DNA of 64,000 nucleotides from Rusavskia elegans (lineage: Eukaryota; Ascomycota; Lecanoromycetes; Teloschistales; Teloschistaceae). Positions 1 through 9,538 of this stretch are shown piece by piece. The notes beneath the pieces are model-generated. The model had not been told where the DNA came from, made no database searches, and saw only the letters and a list, made by a program, of their open reading frames with translations. Each line of letters begins with the position of its first letter. Position 1 is the stretch's first letter. The stretch spans positions 434,001-498,000 of the forward strand of contig SAUG01000040.1 in assembly GCA_011316305.1 (NCBI GenBank), in the 5' to 3' direction. The position numbers were made by a program, and so were the translations under genes.

Positions 1-1936
1 TTCCCAGCCGCACTGGACAGGTCGATGACAGGTTCGCCATCCCATCGTCTTATCACAAAGACTGTGAGCCACTCAACGACCATTGCAGTGTATGAAAGAC
101 TACCCGTTCCATGCGTATCAGGTGAGGGCAGGTCATATTTCCAGCGCAGCTCCGCCGCTTTCGCAGAATACGCAGACGGTCTCAACCCCCCGGTGGATAG
201 ACGGTCCACAATCCATTCAACTACATGCTTCCAGATTCTGGGGGTAGCATGGGGCGTGTCATCCTCTGATGTTGACTGGTTCGTCAGCGCGATGACCGAC
301 GCGCTGTTTGAGAGTATCTTGACAAGCTTGGCCAAAAGTTCTAGTGCAGTTCTATTCTCGAAAGCATCCAGGACCGATTGGAGTGGACGGATAACCATTG
401 GGTCTTTAACTTGGTCCTGAACCATCACACCTCTTCTATGACAATCGCATACCAGCAGCCAGACCTGCTCATTGCATGGGGGTACAGTAGCGACTAATGC
501 GGCGAAGATGATATTCGCGAAATGAGAAGCTTCAACTTTGACCTTGTGAAAAGTCTTTGGATGATCGTCATCCATCGACGGCTGCGATGCAGAGCTCCTT
601 TCAATTCTAAGCAACCGTTCTGCGTCCTCTATAGATATCAACGAGGCGTAGAAGGTATCGGCAGCCTGCACGAGGCTAGGTATAATGATAGGAGGATAAC
701 CTTCTAGTTTCTGGAGCCAAGAGAATGATTGCACCATATCACTGAACGAGTCTGACATGTCGTAGAGGTGTCCGCCACGGTTGACTTCATGCTTAAAAGA
801 TGACGACAAGGCTGGTAGGTCACTCAAAACGTAAATAATTGACTGGCGGGCAAAGGGTACGATGGAAGTACGGACAGAGCCCCCGATGGGTGAAGCATCT
901 GCTACCGTACCGTCAGCCACAGTACAGCCAAAGAAGTCACGGATATGTGGCTCCTTCAGCGATGGACTGTGTGAGACATATGCCAACCGTACCAAAGCCT
1001 TCAAATTCTTCCTCGAGAAATGCGAGAGCGTTTGCGGGCGCAGTCGGTCGGCTGTATTGTCTTCGTCATGTTGGAGATTATCACTGCTTTTCCCATCAGG
1101 CCGAGTGGATCTTTCGGTTGAGGTCTGGGGTTCTGCTTCCAGCTGCTCGGTCCCCTTTCTACCCTTGACGCCACTACGTTTGTCCGTTGGTGCCACTCCT
1201 GCTCCGGTCTCTAATGCTGCTTTCTCATCGAGACAGAAGCGATCCTCTGATGTCTGAGTATGGGAGCGACGATCAGAAGCAGCATAGAAATCCTTGAAGG
1301 CTTTGGTATCGAACAAGGCCTGAGCGAAAGATTTGGGATCTTTTGACTTCGCTGATTCTGTATCAGGGGATCTTTTCTCGCCAGTAGGTATACCCAGACT
1401 GGGTGTTTTTCCATGGCTTCTCTCTGGCGGACCCAATGATCTAGTATTCTTGACGCTTGGCTTTGGGTGTGCAGTGGCCTCTGAATGAGATGCGTTAACC
1501 ACGCTTGCTGAGTTATCCCTCCAAGGCCGTCTAACCTGGTCTCCGTCGTAGGGTCTGCTTGTGCACAGATGGGGGCAGAGATGCTTCTCCGGGTTATCTT
1601 GAATTGCTAACTCTAAGGCGAGGGCGCGGGCGCTCAAAGCTGTGAAGCTTCGCAGAGGTTGTCTTGAGGTTTGTTTCCGCCGATTAAAGCATGTTGCAGT
1701 CTTGCATTGAGGATGCTGGCAGCCGTAAAGGATCTGGTGATAAAGCCTTGAAGATCGAATGGTCAGAGTTGTCTTCGATCAAGAAACCACCGCCAGACTT
1801 GCGTGTTTACCAAGGCTTCGGCAACCCTGCGCCTATCAGACAGAACTCGTGGCCATGCTAGGCGCAAGTTGTCAAGCTCGATTGTATCCCGGAGCAAGAC
1901 TGAAGGAGCATCGTTGGGAAGCCTGGCAGGTTCCAT
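1..1936 (-). CDS. AZUL/HECT-type E3 ubiquitin ligase, N-terminal part, runs off the left edge
   Basis: The minus strand is open without a stop from about 1778 to base 1. Near its beginning it encodes RLYHQILYGCQHPQC, then TCFNRRK and finally KHLCP. This spacing matches the AZUL zinc domain at the N-terminus of UBE3A-type HECT ligases. After a disordered S/T/K-rich linker comes a helical region; the catalytic HECT domain would lie beyond the window. The open frame has no ATG. A short upstream frame starts at an ATG at 1936 and stops at 1765-1763, just before the AZUL frame takes over. Joining the two needs one extra base near CTCTGACC, or an intron I could not place well. So the 5' end is either broken, mis-assembled or spliced unusually. 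The AZUL call is firm; HECT is inferred from that family. Confidence 0.65.
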
Positions 1937-2538
1937 GCCGGTCCCGAAGGTAATGGCTTGTCCTTGAGCAGGAGGTACTGTTCTGGAGGGCCATAACTAG
2001 TCGAGAAGAAGCATTCTAAGGTCTTAATTTGCGTCGAGTCATAGTGTGAGAATGTCAATAGATTGGTGATCATCAATACACGTTGTCGGTCGTGAATGCC
2101 AAGATATAAGGCATCCAATTCACCGATGCCTCCTTTTCTTCATTAGCATTATTTCCTTCACCACGGCAGCGTAATTGCTATTCAATTTCGGACTCGACTT
2201 GCTTCAACTACTTGTAATTTTTTTTACCGGCATCTGCTAAGCGTCTCTAGGAGATCTTCTCTGACTCTATGTGTTCATTAGAAAAAATCAACTACTATAA
2301 AACATCGTCGCTCAATCTGTCCTCGTCGATTGTCCTGTCTCTCCAAAGGGCCCACATGACTTTGATTAATCCTTCAATACTAATAACAGCTGGCACAAGC
2401 TGCTCCACGGCACCCACGTTGCTGAGACCGATGCGGTTTCACCTTATAGCTACCTCGATTGCTATCGCGAACACCCAAAGTCAAGATAGCATTGTTATGG
2501 TAGAAACCCCTTGGGCTGGTGTGCGGCAGGCGCAGAGT
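1937..2538. other. intergenic, no supportable gene
   Basis: This stretch is upstream of the HECT-type ligase. Only short overlapping open frames are present, and none resembles a known domain. A minus-strand 86-codon frame at 1858-2118 overlaps the probable start of the ligase and may be 5' leader sequence. Confidence 0.4.
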
Positions 2539-4072
2539 TCAAAGGTTGACCACCACGTTCAGAGCTCTGACAGATGTTTCATCGAATGGTGGATGGTCAA
2601 CTGCCGCGTTCATGATCTCTGGAAAGAGGTGATTTGAATATGACTGGCTATCGAAGAGGCAAATGAAGAGTGGTATCAAGATGCCGAGGCGCTGGTTTCT
2701 GCGAAAAACATGCTTGCAGAAGTTCTTGGTGAAGCTAGGGGTCAGAACCCGGATATTTGGGTGCAGTATCCTTATCGAGGTGTGAAGAATAGTGTAGGCG
2801 CCAAAGAATTTGCCAATTTCGAAGCCTTGAAGCACCTCGTCAATGTAAGAGTCTGCGGCAAGCAACAAGACCAGTGATGACGCAGACTTGGTGGACTGCA
2901 TTGCGATACCTGGACCGAGAGTTCCATTGGATCAGGGCATCCACTCCGCAATGGTGCCTCGTGGTGAGAGCGGCAAAGCCGTGTTGATTGCAAGCTCGAA
3001 ACTGACAGGTTTGCCCTTTCGATTGTCCAGCATGGTTGGCCTAAGCATCGCATTCGTCAAGACATTTCCCATTTTGAGACTCAACAGCTACGTCGCAGCT
3101 CGTAAGAAAGTTGTTGCGAGAATCCGATGACCCTTCATCCAGTGCAACCTTCGATCTGATTCCGGAGCCGGCAGCGTGAACCCAAGCGAGTCCATCGATA
3201 GGAAGTAAAGGAGCAGCGAAACCCTGTTCTGGAGTGTGCCAGGTCTGCTCGTTACAGAGGTCCAGCAAAAGTGCTTGCGCAAAACCCTGAGATCTCAACG
3301 TTCTCTGTTGGTGATGAAAAACGACTCTGGATATGGTACTCAATCCGGGTCCCACAAAGAGAGGTAAATTAGGGCAAGTAAGCACCTTGGCCAATGTTCT
3401 GTACCATCCATACAAGTCCACTTCGAGTACAATGAGTAATACGGCAGTTCCACAGGGAGTTTTTTCATCTGGTTTAGTCAGAGCCAGTAGAACCATGTTT
3501 GGTATATTCCAAGGGCCAACATCGTCAAATCACTAATAATTACTCGCACAGGATCAAACCTTTGGTATTTCCGACTAAACCTTGACTTATCTAGGACACC
3601 AATAACCCAAGTTGCTGTTAGCAGCTGAACTAGCAGCCAAGATGTGATAGTGGTGATAGCGAAAATGTTATGGGGATCGCGAGACAGCCATATCACCAAT
3701 AGAAAGTGCGAAGAGGAAGAGACCATTGACAGAGCGCAATATGGGAGCTTGACCAACAACAAAGGTGTTGGCAAACCATACTGACACAGCATGAGTGTAG
3801 TAGCCGAGGCGTATTCCGATACCATAAATGTCAGAGTCACCAACGAACCCGCATTTCGGAACGTCGTTGCTTCTTCGAATAGTAGGTTTTTTTGAGGAGT
3901 CGGAGCGCAATGCTTGTGACGAGAAGAAGTTGAGGTGGATGAGCCATACTAAAAGACCAAGCAAATCGAGAAGTAGAAAAAGAAGACGAGAGCGTGTACC
4001 ATACGTACGGTCGCTAGATTCGCCTGACCTGCAGTAGGGTAATGGCACAACGAACTGAACCAACGTGTTCAA
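2539..4072 (-). pseudogene. multi-pass fungal membrane protein, frame-broken
   Basis: Three minus-strand frames in series read like one integral membrane protein. The 4072-3668 frame holds CGFVGDSDIYGIGIRLGYY followed by a hydrophobic stretch. The coding sense then moves to the 3843-3478 frame (DPHNIFAITTITSWLL onward, then GVLDKSRFSRKY), and next to the 3496-3041 frame (TPCGTAVLLIVLEVDLYGWYR). A last piece with FGAYTILHTSIRILHP lies at 2901-2539. From memory, the CGFxGxxDxYGIGIRxGYY motif and the later DLYGW segment belong to one uncharacterised Pezizomycotina membrane family. At two joins the frame changes by one base with almost no room for a good intron: at FALSIG/VIWLSRDP near 3690, and at TWFYWL/ALTKPDE near 3480. 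I therefore call it a probable pseudogene. Assembly indels are the alternative. Confidence 0.5.
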
Positions 4073-4330
4073 AGAAGAAGAACTCTTTCGATATCATATA
4101 GAAATCTTTGGGGACAGCCTTATGTTGCCGCGCAATGGGGCAGTTTTATCTGCACGAAAGCGCTGCCAGCTTTCTGCCACATACTACGCCCTTGACCTCT
4201 GATAAAAACTCACGCATTGAGTTAAGACGATCATCGTCGAGCGAGTCGATAATTTCGAAATCACGGGAAAAAAATATAAAAGAATTGCGGCTGTACTCTC
4301 ACAGATCTTTCGTTTGTTTCATGCTCTCTT

Positions 4331-4959
4331 TCACCGTTGTTGCAGGGCCCCTTCCGCGAGGAGTATGAATCCACGACCCGAACTGCTCAACGTCAACAGT
4401 CTAAAGCGAGTTTCGGAAAACCCGTATTGTCGCATAAAGCGGGAAAGGCCGTTGACACAATACGATACGTCGCCCAGGGTAGGCAGACTCATTTCGGCGT
4501 CGCGCATGATTAAGGCCAAGCTATGGTCTATAACCATCCAGAAAGGCCGCGGATGCCACGGGCCCTCGTCATGCTCTGGATCAATTCGGATATCAGCAGC
4601 TAGTGATTGCATGGCTTGAGACCTTGATGAGGTGAGTACAATTCAAGATGTGCTCTTACATGCTCAGGAAGGAAACGGTCGGCCTACATGAGTAGATCGC
4701 CATCTGCCTTGGACACTGCTTGACCGAAACTGTCGAATTTGATGAAGAGAAGGGGTTCGTTGTCAAGCTTGTATAAGTATGGTGCCGGAGGACGATGTAG
4801 GAGCGGCCGGGTTGTTGCCACGTCGGTGCTCTCCGTGACCGTAAGAGATCCGGTTGCAGATTGCCAGCTCCCTGCCGTGATGTCTCTCGGAGGACGAGCC
4901 GGGATTCCGAGGGCAGGAGTCAGAAGACAGGGGAGAATTGCCAGAAAAAGGAGCAGCAT
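4331..4959 (-). CDS. small secreted protein of about 187 residues, two exons
   Basis: Exon 1 (4959-4688) begins with a clear signal peptide: a Met, then a Leu-rich core (MLLLFLAILPCLLTPALG) ending near residue 18. A 65-nt intron (4687-4623) ends in CAAG. The exon ends combine to keep frame, giving GDLLMSQAMQSLAADIR across the junction. Exon 2 (4622-4331) adds a mixed segment with LSLPTLGDVSYCVNGLSRF-like character and one Cys, then a stop. I see no transmembrane segment, GPI signal or known domain. The low cysteine count argues against a typical cysteine-rich effector. It lies 385 bp from MITE copy 1, in a region with degraded genes. Function unknown; secretion is inferred from the signal peptide only. 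Confidence 0.6.
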
Positions 4960-5344
4960 GTTACCCCGTCTTCATTGCAGAAGACTGGATCATACCGGGG
5001 ACGCGACGAACGAGACCCTTGTGTACGATTCGGGTTATTCTTTTGTATAGCCGTCCGATTCCCAGCGAGCTTAGGGGTCATGACCATCGGCTGGGGTGGT
5101 AATTCGTAGAGCCGAGCAAGCGACTTGCGGTCAAAGCACGCAGACCCGAGTCGGTGGAATCTGTATTCCGTACCACTCGCTCGCATCCCCAACTGCGTGT
5201 CTCCTGCCGTAGGACGGTGGGACGGTGACATAAACATAAAGGTTTGGCCACAACGGAGATTCGGATTCCCGAACATAGAGCATAGCATACGTGCTGTGTA
5301 CTGTACTTCTAACCGGAACGAAAAACTGTGCGAGAGACGACATA
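4960..5344. other. promoter-side intergenic of the secreted protein
   Basis: This is the upstream region of the small secreted protein. No convincing coding sequence is present; opposite-strand frames here lack domain resemblance. It ends at the left TA of MITE copy 1. Confidence 0.4.
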
Positions 5345-5456
5345 CGGAGGATGACGCCGAAAGTCCTCACGCCAGCTATCTAGGGGGGAGTCCCAGGCGA
5401 CCGCAGGCAACGGGCGGCTTTTAGCGCGTGGTGGGGCCTATTGGTGTCATCCTCTA
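5345..5456. mobile_element. MITE family A, copy 1 (112 bp)
   Basis: The ends are imperfect inverted repeats of about 25 bp built on GAGGATGAC(A/G)CC. Flanking TA dinucleotides lie at 5343-5344 and 5457-5458. The interior shares a run containing CGGGCGGCTTTTAGCGCGTGG with a second copy at 43760-43889. No transposase is encoded. TA duplication and short size suggest a non-autonomous Tc1/mariner-type element. One terminal pair (CG against TA) differs by C-to-T-type changes. Confidence 0.8.
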
Positions 5457-6040
5457 TATGCCTTGGTGACCTTAACCACTCCTACCAAAAGTAGGAGGTC
5501 GATCACAGGCATCTGAATAATAATGTGTGGTACCAAACGGTGACCCAGAATCTTGGTACCGCAAAGAGAAGTGCGACAAGCGAAATGGTCCTTCTCACGC
5601 GTGGTATCCAACTTGCTTGATGCGTAAGGTAGCTCTTTGAAACGATCTCAGTGCCCCTCATAGGCTCGAAATAGCCGATACAAATAAAGCTCATTACTGC
5701 AGCGCAACCAGGACCATGCTTGCCAATAGCTTCGCACAGGGTGTTGTCACCCAGATGATCTCGACCCTTCGATGCAATTGTGATTCGAAGCCCGCAAACC
5801 TTACGGAAGCCATCCAAACCTACAAGCTCAGGAGTTAGCCGCAGCACCTTCGCCAAGCACGTCGCATCTCTTGGGACCCTTGAGTTGATTATTATTGAGC
5901 CGGAAGCCGGGTCGGTCACAAAACCGTCTCAAAACAATGAGAAGACCAACGCCGCCGTTCAAGATGTTGCACATGACTCTTAAGCTGGTACATCTACGTC
6001 TCATCCTCGGACACCCAGACAAGCCTCAGACGAGGGTAAC
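5457..6040. other. intergenic, possibly upstream exons of the next gene
   Basis: Short frames occur on both strands (a 138-codon minus frame and a 67-codon plus frame), without domain resemblance. The following gene has no ATG at its 5' end, so an upstream exon probably lies here, but I could not place it. Confidence 0.3.
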
Positions 6041-6960
6041 TTGACCATCGAAGCCATCAATCAAGAGCAGACTGAAAGCTCTTGTACGTCAAAGTCCAAC
6101 ACCTTGCCAGGCAACGGTGATTCATCGTCTGCAAGGTTAAATGAAGTCACCATCAAAGTCTCGATCGACGGGCTTCCCAAGGAACCCGAAATCTTTCTTC
6201 AGGTTCAACGAGCGGAGTCTTATCTCAACTCAATATTCCGTACTTCAGAGGATAGTCAAGAGGTCCGTCACGAGCAGAAAATTGTACGCAAGAGAGTAGG
6301 ATTCTTCAAGCTTCGCGCGCCACAACTGAATTGGCGTAACGTAAATCCTTTACGGATCATACGTTATGTGGGTTGTTGTCTTCGTATAATCTGGGAGAAT
6401 GATCCACCTGCGGAGCTTCGATGGCGCATGTCATTCCATTTGACATTGTCAGTCACACCCATGCGCTAAAGTATCTGTATCGCATGCGAGAGTTGGACGC
6501 AATAGTCTGCCCACCGGATTGGCGATTCTTAGCAATGACTTCGGGCGTGCAGCTCTCCCAGATTCCGCTGACCGTAATGCCATCTGTGTGGGCTTGGGAG
6601 GCAGTTCAAAGTTTCATTGTATTCGTGTTTCTTGTCATTCAAGTTGAGCTAACGATAGTCTGGAACCATGCTGACGGGTTGAAGACTTTGACTTCTTTTG
6701 GTCAACGGATCCCGTTCATACTCGGCGTTGGTGGGCTGCTGAAAGCCATACGGGCCAAATGGTGATCTTATAAAAGGAATCCGCGAATATATTGACGCAA
6801 AATTCAGGCCTGTTGCAGACTACGAGGAGGCGATGATGCGATACATCGAATGGTCAAACGCCATCGAAAAGCTAATGCTGTCCCTTTCGCACAGCACACA
6901 GAAGCCCATCCTTTCCTTGCAAAGGTTCAAACCGCCGTCACAAGAGCAGTCACAAGTTTG
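6041..6960 (+). pseudogene. fungal membrane-protein gene with two frame breaks
   Basis: Three plus-strand frames follow each other. The first (from about 6041, no ATG) encodes VTIKVSIDGLPKEPEIF and ends with WENDPPAELRW. The second carries HVIPFDIVSHTHALKYL, CPPDWRF, two hydrophobic helices and a C-terminal block VELTIVWNHADG...FGQRIPFILGVGGLLKAI. The third gives YGPNGDLIKGIREYIDAKF and a short helical tail ending near 6960. From memory, the WNH...SxGQ...P block is typical of C-termini of uncharacterised fungal membrane proteins. The changes at about 6415 and 6745 are one-base shifts. For the first, an intron is possible only with poor sites (GTTGTT donor, GGAG acceptor); I found none for the second. 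Probable pseudogene, or assembly indels. Confidence 0.45.
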
Positions 6961-7610
6961 ACGGAATTCCTGTTGAGTTGCTGATTTCAAAGCGAGAGCC
7001 AGGGCCAGTAACAGACTATCCCGTCGGTAATTTGGATTCTGCAGTATTTAATGAAGAAGATAAACATGTGCAGATTAGGTATGCTTCTGCCACCCGGGAA
7101 CGTCCACCAAGTACCCGTCAGTTGCTGTACACATAGTACCCCTGGCACGTGAAGAACGAATGTTACACCGGACAATCACGAATGCACAATACAACGAAAT
7201 CCCGCATTTCCCCCGAGTCTGTTTAGTAACATAGACTATGCTTCTCGAAGAAGTTGGTGTGCTTGATCCGGGGAATACCTGGGAGCATCATGGAAAGGGG
7301 CGTGATCAAACTCAGAAAAATCATGATACATCGAACATGAGCTTTCTGCGACCATCTTGAAATGTACAGATATAGGTTTCATCGCTTCTCATGCTTTTCT
7401 TCTCTGGCCAAGTTATAGAAAGAACCCGAGCCCCTTTTTTATATCGCTGCCGCTTCTTACACTACTTGCACTTTGACAGCAGCACGATGTCGTATGCAAT
7501 CTTGTTTTATGGTACTCCAACTGAATGGTGATGCAGTAACCAGTATTCCGATATTATTATTCCATTACTTATGCATCGGCGACAGTCGTAAACTCGGGTT
7601 ATAGAACGGA
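6961..7610. other. intergenic, nothing recognised
   Basis: AT-richer sequence between the broken membrane gene and the 3' end of the Rrd1-type gene. I see no coding region, repeat or RNA gene. Confidence 0.4.
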
Positions 7611-9105
7611 TTACTCGCCAGGATTTTTCGGCCATGGAGCCCTCGAAGGAGGCGGCATACCGATCGGCACTTGCCCACCAGTCCGATTAGAAGTCGCGGT
7701 TCTGGAATTAGACTCGGAAGGATGCCTCGGGGTCTGGCTAATACCCCGCTGATCCGCTTGTGAAGGAAAGGCAGTCATTGGCGACGTCACTGAGGACTGT
7801 TTCGCCCAAGGTGCCGCTGTGCCCACGAACGAGCTCGAAGTTGCCATCGGATGGATCACGGGGGGCAATTCCGTAAATCCCTGCTGAGAAGCGACGCCAC
7901 TGGGCGCAGAAGCTTTGGGCTGCGGTTGTGCAGGCTGGTTCGTGGTATGGACGGTTTCTGTCTGCGGTACTGCATCTGGGTGCTCATCCCAGCTGAACAG
8001 CGATCCAAAATAGAAGTGTTGAACGACTGGAAACTTCGACAAGACTTCCGCTACATACATCTTGATCATACCCTTATTGATCTTGGCCCAGCCGGCTCGT
8101 ATGCCCGAAATGTCATACAGCATCGGTGAGTGTTCCCAGAATGGGCCTTTTTTGACATCATAGATGAAGCCGATTGCAGAGAAGTACATGTTCTGTGTAC
8201 GTTCTCGAGAGACAATTGCGATTTTGGTAACATCTGCTGGGTCGGGCGCGTCTGTAAGCGATCCTTGGATTGGAGTCTTGTCGTTCTCTGAAATGGCTGG
8301 TCCATACTGTGCGCTGCCAAAAAGATAGGGTAGGAACGCATGATCGTCAAGACCCCAAACCCCATGCGACCCTGCTGGCTCCAACGTGTAAGTTCTGATC
8401 AGACGCCGGACGAGCTCGAGATATCTGGAACCCCATGACGGTAGTCAGTAAGCACAGATATAGCCTGTGATGGATTCCTTACGGCTCGATAATCCCCAAC
8501 ACTATTCCTCGCTCCTCGTTGCCTGACGAGAAACTATCAAACCCGCCCATTTTCCATACACAGCCTAAGAACGCTAGAAAGCTCAGCTCGTGCCCGGTAC
8601 CATAATCCAGCCTTTGGGAACTTCCAAATCCACCCAGCAAGTATGACAGTAATTCAGCTTTGACGCTGACTTTTATTCCATTTCCAGAATAGAGGACTTT
8701 TGGAGGTAGATGATCGTTCAGCAGATCAGGCAATCGGGCCTCAACAACTTCATACCATTTTCTGAAGCTGACGTTGCCAAACCTACGAGGTCCTGGATCC
8801 GGCGGCACCTCATCAATGATGGAGTCTAATGCGCCTATCAGCGCCTTGAGCTGACGAACAGTATCTGATAGCGAAATATGAGGAGAATTCAGCTCCCATC
8901 GCTGTATTACTTGTTTGGAAGTTTTCGAATCTCGTGTAACGCAAGGATACATTGATCTGTTCAATTGCAAAACAAAAACCATAATATCATGATAGGCTCT
9001 AGACATAAGGAATCTTGAGACATGGTGGCCTTCATTGATTCTCTTCACGGGTTGAATGAAGTTATGTGCCTCTTGATGCAAGATGTCTAGCTTTGTGACC
9101 TCCAT
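7611..9105 (-). CDS. rrd1: PP2A activator / PTPA-type prolyl isomerase (Rrd1-like)
   Basis: Two exons (9105-8483 and 8424-7611) join across a 58-nt intron with GTAAGG and CCAG ends to give 478 residues. Signature PTPA blocks appear in order: [17 protein letters not shown], a restored [18 protein letters not shown] across the splice, [30 protein letters not shown] and [21 protein letters not shown] proteins reactivate PP2A-type phosphatases and act as peptidyl-prolyl isomerases in cytosol and nucleus. The core is about 320 residues; a long Pro/Ser/Gln-rich tail follows. The long tail favours Rrd1 over Rrd2 among fungal paralogues, by family knowledge. The gene runs divergently from the next one, sharing a 433-bp upstream region. 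Confidence 0.92.
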
Positions 9106-9538
9106 GGAACTTTGTGCTGGGCTATGCTGTAATCAAGAAGACTTGATAGCAGTTCTATGTTTTTGACGTCCGCTTGAGCCAATAAGATGCAGAAACAGAA
9201 GCGCGGCTCTGGCGGCAAGAGCCCATCGCTGCTGCATTGGCATAGCAACACAACCACACAGGACAGCAGAAGAGGAGTTGGGAGGTCGGCATCATTCATA
9301 TCTAACATGCTGTGCATTACTCTGTTGAAGGGAGAGTTTCTTGAAGCCTCTTATGCATCGAGGTTGTCGCCTTGATGCGCAGTGAATAGATCGTGCTATC
9401 TCACCTATGACCGTCGAAGGCACAAGGGTGACACGCAATGGCGATGGAGAGAGGTAGTCGACCTATATTATAGGCCCGCATTGGTCAAAGCCAAACTAAT
9501 CCCTTTTGCTAGCCACACCTTCGTCCGATGCTGACGAA
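9106..9538. promoter_or_regulatory. divergent promoter region, rrd1-like and unknown nuclear protein
   Basis: This 433-bp stretch separates two gene starts on opposite strands, so it must hold both promoters. A TATATTATAGG run lies near 9468, about 70 bp before the plus-strand ATG. No coding sequence is evident. Confidence 0.4.

Noticed and set aside
1858..2118. Minus-strand 86-codon frame as an upstream exon of the HECT ligase
   Set aside because: Its frame does not connect to the AZUL frame by any good intron I could find.
4265..4280. TATA-like string AAATATAAAAG on the plus strand
   Set aside because: No supportable plus-strand gene starts downstream.
5503..5919. Minus-strand 138-codon frame with a hydrophobic C-terminus
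   Set aside because: No family resemblance or splice context; likely chance.
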